Positions 1-6,234 of a stretch of 7,073 nucleotides of DNA are shown in pieces. Source of the DNA: Rhodospirillales bacterium (GTDB taxonomy: Bacteria > Pseudomonadota > Alphaproteobacteria > Rhodospirillales > JAOUPW01); the NCBI GenBank assembly GCA_029879665.1, contig JAOUPW010000091.1, positions 1 through 7,073 of the forward strand. The letters are read 5' to 3'. The number at the start of each line of letters is the position of its first letter. The first letter of the stretch is position 1. Position numbers and translations under genes: made by a program. Under the pieces are notes generated by a model. The model did not search any database. It saw nothing but the letters and a program-made list of their open reading frames with translations, and had not been told where the DNA came from.

Positions 1-750
1 AACTTACCTGAAGGAGACTTAAGCGAGGTCATCTACGATATCCGACACGGCGGACTGGGCAGCAATCCTTTCATTGTGACCATCACCCTGACGGCTGAAC
101 CTTGCGACGAGAATGTTAGTAACATGATGAAATCAGGGACTGATTCGGTGCTGGTCAAACCCCTGAACCAATTCTTTTTCGCCGATCGGCTGCAGACCAT
201 GATCCAGGCGCGCAAGCGTTTTGCCGTAAGCGCCAATTACATTGGTCCGGACCGCCGCGGCAAAAGCCGGGGAAGCGAAGACTGGAACCAATTGATCGCT
301 GTTCCCAATCCGGTGCAGGACAAAGTTTCCGGTCAAGTAGATCAGGTGAGAAAAGCGAGGGCCATTAAAGCCACCATGAAAGCCATCAATGAACAGCGGG
401 TTGCCCGCTACGGCACACAGATTAATATTCTTCTCGACAAGATCGTTTCTGAAAGTCCGCCGCTCGAATCTTCCGGTACAATCCGCTTTAACGATGTGGC
501 GCTGGAGAATCTTTTTATGCTTGGCACTATTGCACATGATTTCGTGCGGCGGTTAAAAGGCACCAGGTTCATTACCCTGTCCGAAATGTCCCTGACTTTG
601 CGAAACATGACAAATGCTTTGATGGCAAGTCCGGACCGAATTGACCCCGAAGATTTGTACATTATTTCCAAACTGGGCCGGGTTATACAGGATAAATTCG
701 CGAGGACGGAGGAAGAAATCCGACGAGAAGAATTGGTGAATTCCAAATAA
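1..750 (+). CDS. CheY-like response regulator receiver protein with helical C-terminal extension (5' partial)
   Basis: The reading frame is open from base 1, so the gene starts upstream of the window and 249 codons are visible. The first 70 or so visible residues are the second half of a CheY-like receiver domain. They include an LPEGD segment after the presumed phospho-acceptor Asp, which is off the window, the conserved Thr at visible residue 31 (TLTAE) and the conserved Lys at 53 (LVKPL). The domain ends in the tail RKRFAVSANYIGPDRR, which I recognise from receiver proteins of alphaproteobacteria. The remaining 150 residues are polar and probably helical, with no DNA-binding, GGDEF, EAL or kinase motif that I can see. 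It is probably a cytoplasmic phosphorelay or signalling protein; its partner and output are unknown. It ends 6 bp from the convergent gene on its right. Confidence is high for the receiver domain and low for any specific role. Confidence 0.85.
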   Translation, partial: NLPEGDLSEVIYDIRHGGLGSNPFIVTITLTAEPCDENVSNMMKSGTDSVLVKPLNQFFFADRLQTMIQARKRFAVSANYIGPDRRGKSRGSEDWNQLIAVPNPVQDKVSGQVDQVRKARAIKATMKAINEQRVARYGTQINILLDKIVSESPPLESSGTIRFNDVALENLFMLGTIAHDFVRRLKGTRFITLSEMSLTLRNMTNALMASPDRIDPEDLYIISKLGRVIQDKFARTEEEIRREELVNSK

Positions 751-756
751 GTTTTG

Positions 757-1776
757 TTATCCGGTTTTCTTGTTGGCTTTCACCCAGTCGATGAGCTTCG
801 GTTTCAGGGCATTCCATTTCATGGCCGCAGCTTCGGAAACGGCTTCGATTTCATTTTCGTTGTTGGCTTCCATTTTTCCGAAATCGCCGACAACATGGAA
901 AAGGAACTCCTGGGCAAACTGTTTATCGCCCAATAACGCCCTGCCGGGCGAACCGAAAACTGAGTCGAATGAACGCATGAAAGGTGTCAAGGTTGGCGTC
1001 GGAACTTTTTCCAGCACCTCCAGGGTTTCGATGCAAAGATCAGGGAAATGCGGGCCGTAGGCTAGAACGCGCTTGGCAGGCATGCCCAGCAGCTCGACAA
1101 CGAGTTGCTGATTGCCGCCGAAAAATTTCCATATCCGATCGTCGGTTAGCTTTGAATAAAACTGAAACTGCTTGTCATCGGCCTTGCAGACGCCCCGAAT
1201 TGCAGCGGGTTCGATGCGCATCATTTCCATAAACCTGTCGCCCGTGACATCGCGGGCATGCCGGATATCGGCAAGGTCCATGCTGGCAACCATATGCAGC
1301 GTTTCCGGGGTTTTGAGAAAATAGACCGCTTTGTCCAGTTCGCGGAAATGATCCGCTGTCATCTCTTGCGCATACATTTCCAAAAGCGGAAGTTGCCAGA
1401 TAAATCCGATCCGCGATCTGATTTCTTTGGGCGTTTCGCCGGAAAGATCCTTTCCAGCCTTGGTGAATACGCGGTCGGCGCATTCACAGATGATCATGCG
1501 TTCGACTTCTCCCAGCGTGACGCCACATACAAGCTTTTCATTTCCATCGCGGACGAGTTCCCCCTTCTCATTGACGGCGATTCCGGTTCCGGATTCCGGA
1601 TTTTCTTTAAACCGGGTAAAACTCAAATGCAGGTGGGCAGGGTGAGCGAGCAGGTCCTCAAAGGTGGCAGCTTCCGGAACCAGCCCTTTTCCCTGCATTA
1701 CCGTGAGAATTTTTCGGGCCCCTTCCGTCAGTCGCCGATATAAATCCGGGGAGGGTTTGATAAGTTTTGGCAGCAT
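757..1776 (-). CDS. Hypothetical soluble protein, 339 residues, family not recognised
   Basis: I do not recognise this protein. The frame reads 339 residues without interruption from an ATG at 1776, and an in-frame stop lies five codons upstream (1789-1791), so no longer ATG start is possible. The ribosome-binding site is weak (a GGA a few bases before the start). The protein has no signal peptide and no membrane segment, and its composition is mixed and charged, so it is probably cytoplasmic. Visible points are an IICEC (CxC) pair at residues 97-99, three other Cys residues (84, 197, 248), a basic N-terminal region, and a Lys-rich C-terminus (WVKANKKTG). Longer antisense frames inside it are shadows. 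It is a single gene, convergent with the receiver protein and divergent from the isomerase gene, so its neighbours do not point to a function. Confidence 0.75.
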   Translation of the reverse strand: MLPKLIKPSPDLYRRLTEGARKILTVMQGKGLVPEAATFEDLLAHPAHLHLSFTRFKENPESGTGIAVNEKGELVRDGNEKLVCGVTLGEVERMIICECADRVFTKAGKDLSGETPKEIRSRIGFIWQLPLLEMYAQEMTADHFRELDKAVYFLKTPETLHMVASMDLADIRHARDVTGDRFMEMMRIEPAAIRGVCKADDKQFQFYSKLTDDRIWKFFGGNQQLVVELLGMPAKRVLAYGPHFPDLCIETLEVLEKVPTPTLTPFMRSFDSVFGSPGRALLGDKQFAQEFLFHVVGDFGKMEANNENEIEAVSEAAAMKWNALKPKLIDWVKANKKTG

Positions 1777-1902
1777 TTTCCGGACCAGCTATGAAGGCTT
1801 CTAAAGCCATATAGGAATCGAGGATGCAAATTGCAGTAAAAAAGTTGCCAGATGTAAATTAGAGTAAGCAGTAAATACCGTTAATAAATTAAATATAGGA
1901 TA

Positions 1903-1920
1903 ACTTTTACTTGTAAAAGT
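1903..1920. repeat. Perfect 8 bp inverted repeat, possible operator
   Basis: ACTTTTAC and GTAAAAGT are exact reverse complements separated by TT. An 18 bp two-fold symmetric site of this kind in a divergent promoter region is the usual shape of a dimeric repressor or activator site. It is not followed by a T-run and its loop would be only 2 nt, so a DNA operator is more likely than an RNA terminator. It lies 114 bp before the isomerase start and 126 bp before the hypothetical gene's start. No regulator is identifiable. Confidence 0.45.
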
Positions 1921-1960
1921 AGCCTGGGTCTTTTCCTTGTTAAGCCTGCCCGAATATGCT

Positions 1961-1977
1961 TTATCCCATTAGGATAA
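1961..1977. repeat. Inverted repeat TTATCC-N5-GGATAA, possible operator
   Basis: Two 6 bp arms, TTATCC (1961-1966) and GGATAA (1972-1977), flank a 5 bp spacer. The right arm is part of TAGGATAAC (1970-1978), which also occurs at 1896-1904, directly overlapping the left edge of the 18 bp inverted repeat. The site is 57 bp before the isomerase start, where a promoter or operator would be expected. Arms this short can arise by chance, so confidence is modest. Confidence 0.35.
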
Positions 1978-2034
1978 CATGTTTTCACGGATTATCTCGG
2001 TTGTACTCAGATTAAGGCGGAAAGGAAAGTACGA

Positions 2035-2883
2035 ATGTTTGATTTTAGGGTTCGGGTGGCCGTGCTCATGGTTTTTACCGGCTTGGTTTTTCCCGCGCAT
2101 CAATCCTTTGCCGCCGGGCATAACCCTGATCCGGTGGCGGCCATCGTCAATGGCATGAAAATTTACCGCTCCGAAATCGAGGCCGCCCGAGTCCGCCTGC
2201 CCGAACAGTTCCGCTCGGCGCCTTTTGAAAACGTCTATTTAATTCTTCTCAACGGCGTCATCGATACCAAATTGGCGGCATTGCGGGCCCGTTCGGAAAA
2301 GTTACACGAGGATCAAAAGGTTAAGGCCCAGATTGCCTCCGTGGAAGATCAGATTCTGGAAGGCGCCCTGATCCAAAAACACCTCCGGGAAAATATTTCC
2401 CAGGAGGCGCTGCAAAAACGTTATCAGCAAGCGATCAAGTCTACGGAAGCCAAGGAACTGGTGCGCGCCCGGCATATCCTGCTTGAAAACGAAGGGCAGG
2501 CAAAAAAGGTAATCGAAGAACTGAACGCCGGCGCCGATTTCGCGACTTTGGCGAAAACGAAATCCACCGGCCCGTCGGCGTCCCGGGGCGGTGATCTGGG
2601 ATATTTTGCCGAAGGGGAAATGGTCCCTGAATTTTCCAAGTCGGCGTTTTCCTTGAAACCGGGAACCCACACCATGGCGCCGGTGAAAACGCAGTTCGGT
2701 TGGCACGTGATCAAGGTCGAAGACCGTAAACCTGCGCAACCTAAGTCCTTTCAGGATATGGAGAATTCCCTGCGCGAGGAGGAATCCCGCGCCCTGGTGT
2801 CGGCGTTGGTGAAAAGCATGCGCCAGAAAGCGGCGATCACGCGGTACAATCTTGACGGCACGGCCATGAAAGCGGAAAAATAA
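2035..2883 (+). CDS. Periplasmic parvulin-type peptidyl-prolyl cis-trans isomerase (PpiC/SurA-like)
   Basis: This is a foldase that should catalyse cis-trans isomerisation of prolyl bonds in secreted or outer-membrane proteins. Residues 1-26 form a Sec signal peptide: a basic start, a hydrophobic stretch at 8-20, and a likely signal peptidase I site after SFA (residue 26). There is no lipobox Cys. Residues 33-135 are a helical SurA-N-like chaperone region (AAIVNGMKIYRSEIEAA, then LLNGVIDTKL). Residues 141-232 are the parvulin domain, with RARHILL (His147), GADFATLAK, GGDLGYF, MVPEFSKSAF and QFGWHVIKVEDR (His224). A charged tail follows. The start is supported by AAAGGA at 2021-2026, 8 nt from the ATG. 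The length of 282 residues fits single-parvulin-domain periplasmic isomerases. argJ follows after 103 bp. Whether the protein mainly serves outer-membrane protein folding cannot be read from the sequence. Confidence 0.93.
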   Translation: MFDFRVRVAVLMVFTGLVFPAHQSFAAGHNPDPVAAIVNGMKIYRSEIEAARVRLPEQFRSAPFENVYLILLNGVIDTKLAALRARSEKLHEDQKVKAQIASVEDQILEGALIQKHLRENISQEALQKRYQQAIKSTEAKELVRARHILLENEGQAKKVIEELNAGADFATLAKTKSTGPSASRGGDLGYFAEGEMVPEFSKSAFSLKPGTHTMAPVKTQFGWHVIKVEDRKPAQPKSFQDMENSLREEESRALVSALVKSMRQKAAITRYNLDGTAMKAEK

Positions 2884-2913
2884 TCCGTTTGCCGCCGGTT
2901 TGATCCTTGAAGC

Positions 2914-2940
2914 GGGTTTCACTAAACCCTGAGGCAGGGT
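2914..2940 (+). promoter_or_regulatory. Two overlapping, mutually exclusive hairpins between the isomerase gene and argJ
   Basis: GGGTTT (2914-2919) pairs with AAACCC (2924-2929) around a CACT loop. ACCCTG (2926-2931) pairs with CAGGGT (2935-2940) around an AGG loop. Bases 2926-2929 are needed by both stems, so only one can form at a time. Neither is followed by a T-run, so neither is a classical intrinsic terminator. The pair begins 30 nt after the isomerase stop and ends 46 nt before the argJ start. It could be a transcript-end or processing structure, or a switch affecting argJ expression. The stems are short and the function is unproven. Confidence 0.4.
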
Positions 2941-2986
2941 AAATAAGCCAACTGGTACTTGTCTTTCAAAGCGCGGTCCAACTGTC

Positions 2987-4219
2987 ATGAGCAAGATTTC
3001 CCCTCTCGCCCCGGAACGGTTTCCGGTCATGCCGCCCTTGGCCGGCGTCCGCCTCTCTACCGCCGCGGCGGGGATCCGCTATAAGGGGCGGACCGATGTC
3101 CTGCTGGTGGAATTAGGCCCCGGAACCACCGTCGCCGGCGTGCTGACGAAATCGAAAACCGCGTCGGCGCCCGTTGGCTGGTGTCGTACGGCCTTGCAAG
3201 GGGGCGTTGCCCGCGCCCTGGTGGTCAATTCCGGAAATGCCAACGCTTTCACCGGCCGGCGGGGCGAGGACGCGGTGTCTCAGACTGCCGCCGCCGCCGT
3301 CGCCCTGATGAATTGTCCCGCGACTTCAATTTTTACCGCTTCCACCGGGGTCATCGGCCAGCCCCTGCCCGTCGAAATCCTTACCGGCGCGCTGGCGAAA
3401 CTAAAAAAGAACTTGGATGCTTCCGCCTGGGAAGCTGCCGCCGGGGCCATCATGACCACGGACACGTTTCCCAAGGGTGCGACCCGCACTGCCGCCCTGG
3501 ACGGCGCCACGGTGACGATCAACGGCATTGCCAAAGGCTCGGGCATGATCGCGCCCGATATGGCGACTATGCTGTCTTTTGTTTTTACCGATGCTGCGAT
3601 CCCGGCCAAGGTGCTGCAGGAGCTACTGCGCCCGGCGGCGGATCAGTCGTTTAACGCCATTACCATCGATAGCGACACTTCCACCAGTGACACGCTTCTT
3701 CTCTTCGCCACTGGCCAAGGGCCGGCTCACGATCCGGTGACGGATGCCGCCGACCCCCGGCTGGACGGATTCCGCGCCGAACTTACCGATCTGCTCATGG
3801 ATCTAGCCCACCAGGTGGTGCGTGACGGCGAAGGTGCCACAAAGTTCGTCACCGTTACCGTCACGGGCGCCGAAAATGCCCGCGCCGCCAAGGTGATTGC
3901 GCTTTCCATCGCCAATTCACCCCTGGTCAAGACCGCTATTGCCGGCGAAGACGCCAACTGGGGCCGCATCGTCATGGCCGTGGGCAAGGCCGGAGAAGCG
4001 GCTGACCGGGACCGCCTGGCCATTGTCATCGGTGGTACCCTCATTGCCGAACGTGGTGAAGCGGTAGAGGGTTATGACGAAACACCGGTGGCGGCACACA
4101 TGAAGGGCGAGAACATCGTGATCGAGGTTGATGTCGGCGTCGGTAACGGCCAGTTCACGGTCTGGACCTGCGACCTCACCCACGGTTATATCGACATTAA
4201 TGCCGATTACCGGTCGTAA
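2987..4219 (+). CDS. argJ: Arginine biosynthesis protein ArgJ (glutamate N-acetyltransferase / amino-acid acetyltransferase)
   Basis: ArgJ moves the acetyl group from N-acetylornithine to glutamate in the cyclic arginine pathway. Bifunctional members also acetylate glutamate from acetyl-CoA, and the sequence alone does not settle which type this is. The 410 residues match the family's length. Visible hallmarks are the N-terminal [32 protein letters not shown] at 81-90, [12 protein letters not shown] near 118-128 (the oxyanion-hole region), and [14 protein letters not shown] at 183-196. The last of these contains the self-cleavage site between Ala193 and Thr194, where Thr194 becomes the N-terminal nucleophile of the beta chain. 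The end, [15 protein letters not shown], is the usual C-terminus. The ATG at 2987 gives the expected N-terminus, but no good Shine-Dalgarno sequence precedes it. The dehydrogenase gene follows after 27 bp. The protein is cytoplasmic. Confidence 0.97.
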   Translation: MSKISPLAPERFPVMPPLAGVRLSTAAAGIRYKGRTDVLLVELGPGTTVAGVLTKSKTASAPVGWCRTALQGGVARALVVNSGNANAFTGRRGEDAVSQTAAAAVALMNCPATSIFTASTGVIGQPLPVEILTGALAKLKKNLDASAWEAAAGAIMTTDTFPKGATRTAALDGATVTINGIAKGSGMIAPDMATMLSFVFTDAAIPAKVLQELLRPAADQSFNAITIDSDTSTSDTLLLFATGQGPAHDPVTDAADPRLDGFRAELTDLLMDLAHQVVRDGEGATKFVTVTVTGAENARAAKVIALSIANSPLVKTAIAGEDANWGRIVMAVGKAGEAADRDRLAIVIGGTLIAERGEAVEGYDETPVAAHMKGENIVIEVDVGVGNGQFTVWTCDLTHGYIDINADYRS

Positions 4220-4246
4220 GCGGATTATTAGGGCAGGGGGGACACC

Positions 4247-5011
4247 ATGAGACTCAAAGACAAGGTCGCAATAGTCACCGGCGGATCGTCCGGCATCGGC
4301 AGGGAAATCTGCATGCGATACGCCGCCGAAGGTGCGAAAGTTGCCGTTGTTAACCGAACCCGGGACAAAGGCGCCGCCGTCGCCGATGAAATCACCAACT
4401 CGGGCGGAACGGCCAAGGCCTTTGCCTGCGATGTTTCCAGCCGCGATGAAGTCCAGGCCATGGTCCGGGCTGTGGTGGACGCTTTCGGCACGGTGGATAT
4501 TCTGGTCGCCGCTGCCGGTATTCTCATCAACAAGCCCTTGGCGGAACTGAGCGAAGAAGATTGGCGCGCCACCCTCGATAATAATCTGGCGGGATGTTTC
4601 TTTGCCGCCCAGGCCGTTGCGCCCGTCCTGCAGGCGAAGAAGGCGGGCAAGATCATCCTGTTCGGTTCCATTGCCGGCTCGCAAGGCTACGCCACCGGTG
4701 CCGCCTACTGCGCCAGCAAGGGCGGCGTGCTCAACCTGATGCGGGCGTTGGCGGCCGAATTGGCGGCGGACGGAATCAACGTCAATGCGCTGTCGCCCGG
4801 GGCCACGGCGACGCCCATGAACGCCGAACACCGGGCCGATTCCGACATCCTTGCGCTGTTCGCCCGTAACACGCCCACCGGCCGTGATTTCCTGCCTCCC
4901 GCCGACATGGCGGGCACCGCCGTCTTTCTCGCGTCCGACGACGCCCGCGCCGTTCACGGCCAGAACGTGGTGGTGGACGACGGCTTCTCCGCCGTCAAGC
5001 CGGTGGGCTGA
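4247..5011 (+). CDS. Classical short-chain dehydrogenase/reductase (SDR, FabG-like), substrate unknown
   Basis: This is an NAD(P)(H)-dependent oxidoreductase of the classical SDR family. It has 254 residues, the usual size for FabG-like enzymes. The dinucleotide-binding motif TGGSSGIG is at 11-18. An Asn-Arg pair at 36-37 after the second strand suggests a preference for NADP(H). The CDV at 61-63 would contact adenine. The catalytic set is Asn113 (DNNLAG), Ser141 (GSIAG), Tyr154 and Lys158 (YCASK). SPGATATP at 183-190 is the PG motif. The usual NNAG reads AAAG at 88-91. The C-terminal GQNVVVDDGFSA is typical of the family. The ATG has a strong ribosome-binding site (AGGGGGG, 4235-4241, 5 nt upstream). 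It lies 27 bp after argJ, and its TGA overlaps the Nudix ATG. The substrate could be a 3-oxoacyl thioester, a sugar or another alcohol; nothing visible decides this. Confidence 0.93.
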   Translation: MRLKDKVAIVTGGSSGIGREICMRYAAEGAKVAVVNRTRDKGAAVADEITNSGGTAKAFACDVSSRDEVQAMVRAVVDAFGTVDILVAAAGILINKPLAELSEEDWRATLDNNLAGCFFAAQAVAPVLQAKKAGKIILFGSIAGSQGYATGAAYCASKGGVLNLMRALAAELAADGINVNALSPGATATPMNAEHRADSDILALFARNTPTGRDFLPPADMAGTAVFLASDDARAVHGQNVVVDDGFSAVKPVG

Positions 5012-5472
5012 TGGCCTTTACCGGTCCCGGCGAGGGGTGTTTCGACGCCCCCGTCACACGCGCCCAGGGTCCGCTGCCCCTGTTGTTGGTTTCCGCCGTC
5101 GCTCTTGTGGATGTGGATGGCCGGGTGTTGTTGGCCCGGCGCCCCGAAGGCAAGCATCTGGCCGGGCTATGGGAATTTCCCGGGGGCAAGGTGCACGAAG
5201 GCGAAGCGCCGGACACCGCCCTGGTGCGGGAGTTGAAAGAAGAACTGGCCATCGACATCACCGAAAGCTGTCTCGCGCCCTTCACCTTCGCCTCGCACGC
5301 CTACGAAGATTTTCACTTGCTGATGCCGCTGTTCGTCTGCCGGGTATGGAAGGGCACGGTGACGCCGCTGGAAGGGCAGGCGTTGAAATGGGTACGGCCC
5401 ACGCGCATGGGCGACCTCCCCATGCCGCCCGCCGATGCGCCTCTGGTGGCGCTGTTAAGGGATTTGTTGTAG
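5011..5472 (+). CDS. mutT: MutT-like Nudix hydrolase (probable 8-oxo-dGTP diphosphatase)
   Basis: MutT enzymes hydrolyse oxidised nucleotides such as 8-oxo-dGTP to the monophosphate and so prevent A:T to C:G transversions. The Nudix box spans residues 59-81: Gly59, Glu65, Arg73, Glu74, Glu77, Glu78 and Ile81 fit GX5EX7REUXEEXGU, except that the late Gly is Ala80. Upstream are VSAVALVDVDGRVLLARRP and GLWEFPGGK, characteristic of MutT. Downstream are FTFASHAYEDFHLLMPLFVC and ALKWVRP, which ends in the MPPAD segment seen in alphaproteobacterial homologues. The start at 5011 overlaps the dehydrogenase stop (TGATG), which suggests translational coupling. It gives about 22 residues before the core domain, so a shorter product from a later start cannot be excluded. 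Length is 153 residues. 8-oxo-dGTP is the expected substrate from family membership; other Nudix substrates are possible. Confidence 0.92.
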   Translation: MAFTGPGEGCFDAPVTRAQGPLPLLLVSAVALVDVDGRVLLARRPEGKHLAGLWEFPGGKVHEGEAPDTALVRELKEELAIDITESCLAPFTFASHAYEDFHLLMPLFVCRVWKGTVTPLEGQALKWVRPTRMGDLPMPPADAPLVALLRDLL

Positions 5473-5475
5473 CTA
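5470..5475. other. Abutting convergent stop codons in a TAGCTA palindrome
   Basis: The Nudix gene ends with TAG at 5470-5472 and the leftward permease gene ends with TAG read from 5475 to 5473. The six bases TAGCTA therefore hold both stops with nothing between them. Neither transcription unit has room for its own terminator before the other gene begins, and I see no hairpin plus T-run close by. Confidence 0.9.
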
Positions 5476-6234
5476 GGTCTTGACCTGATATCCGGTCTTG
5501 AAAATCCACCACACGGTGGCCAGGCACAGGCTGAGGAAAAACGTGATCATCGCCAGGCTCAACTCCACGCTCACGTCGGCGTTCTCGTAAAAGCTCCAGC
5601 GGAAACCGCTGATAAGGTAAAGCACCGGGTTGAACAGGGTCACGTTCTGCCAGAACGGCGGCAGCATGCTGATGGAATAAAAGCTTCCGCCGAGAAAGAC
5701 CAGGGGGGTCACCACCAGCAACGGGATGATCTGCAGCTTTTCAAAATTGTCGGCCCAGACTCCAATGATGAATCCGAAAAGGCTGAAGGTGACGGCCGTC
5801 AGCACCAGGAAGGTAAGCATCCACAAGGGATGGACTATGTGTATCTCGACGAATAGATTCGCCGTGGCGAGGATGATCAGCCCGAGAAGGATCGATTTCG
5901 TCGCCGCTGCACCGACGTAACCGAGAACGATCTCGATGGACGACACCGGCGCGGACAACAACTCAAAGATCGTCCCCGTGAACTTAGGGAAATAGATGCC
6001 GAACGAGGCGTTTGAAATGCTTTGTGTCAATAGCGACAGCATGATCAGTCCGGGTACGATGAACGAGCCGAAGCTGACGCCTTCGATTTCCGCGATCCGC
6101 GAACCGATGACTGCACCGAAGACCACGAAATAGAGCGCCGTGGAAATGACCGGCGCGACGATGCTTTGAAACAACGTGCGCCAGGTGCGCGACATCTCGA
6201 ACAGGTAGATTGCCTTCACTGCGTAAATGTTCAT
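5473..6234 (-). CDS. ABC-2 type transporter permease, YadH-like
   Basis: This is the inner-membrane subunit of an ABC exporter. The 253 residues are close to E. coli YadH (256). About six membrane segments can be seen, near residues 23-43, 57-74, 104-126, 137-160, 168-190 and 226-245. Family signatures are [21 protein letters not shown] (90-98) and the stretch [20 protein letters not shown] followed by [14 protein letters not shown], all closely parallel to YadH as I remember it. The start is supported by AAGGA (6242-6246 on the complementary strand), 7 nt upstream. Its ATG overlaps the TGA of the ATPase gene (ATGA), so the two are translated together. The exported substrate is unknown. Related ABC-2 systems move drugs, polysaccharides or lipids, and nothing here chooses between them. 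Confidence 0.93.
   Translation of the reverse strand: MNIYAVKAIYLFEMSRTWRTLFQSIVAPVISTALYFVVFGAVIGSRIAEIEGVSFGSFIVPGLIMLSLLTQSISNASFGIYFPKFTGTIFELLSAPVSSIEIVLGYVGAAATKSILLGLIILATANLFVEIHIVHPLWMLTFLVLTAVTFSLFGFIIGVWADNFEKLQIIPLLVVTPLVFLGGSFYSISMLPPFWQNVTLFNPVLYLISGFRWSFYENADVSVELSLAMITFFLSLCLATVWWIFKTGYQVKT

Larger units (their letters stand above)
1777..2034. promoter_or_regulatory. AT-rich divergent intergenic region, likely holding promoters for both flanking genes
   Basis: This 258 bp gap lies between two divergent start codons and is clearly richer in A and T than the genes around it, especially at 1825-1920. It must carry the promoter of the isomerase gene and probably that of the leftward hypothetical gene. 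I cannot fix a -35/-10 pair with confidence. One rightward candidate is TTGCAG (1831-1836) with a GTAAAT 17 bp later (1854-1859), and it matches the consensus poorly. The gap also contains an 18 bp inverted repeat, a second inverted repeat and short direct repeats (TAGGATAAC twice, GCAGTAAA at 1833 and 1868). No open frame in it looks like a gene. Confidence 0.5.

Noticed and set aside
1258..1743. Rightward open frame of 161 codons inside the leftward hypothetical gene
   Set aside because: It is shorter than the 339-codon frame opposite, which also has a defined start and an upstream stop. The choice is less certain than elsewhere because neither product has a known family.
1955..1980. Sigma-70 promoter with TTGTTA at 1937 and a -10 near 1960
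   Set aside because: At 17 bp spacing the -10 would be TTTATC, which matches TATAAT at only three positions; too weak to call.
2914..2929. Intrinsic terminator after the isomerase gene
   Set aside because: The stem is only 6 bp and is followed by TGAGGCAGGG rather than a T-run.
2900..2932. Possible TTG-initiated 10-codon leader peptide ending between the two hairpins ahead of argJ
   Set aside because: It has no ribosome-binding site and no Arg codons, which an arginine attenuator leader would be expected to have.
2302..3030. Leftward open frame of 242 codons antisense to the isomerase gene
   Set aside because: The opposite strand encodes an unmistakable parvulin protein, and this product is Arg/Phe-rich without recognisable motifs.
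3917..4957. Long leftward open frame of 346 codons antisense to argJ and the dehydrogenase gene
   Set aside because: It spans two well-supported genes and their gap, has Gly/Arg/Asp-rich low-complexity composition, and matches no family. It is a shadow frame of GC-rich coding DNA.
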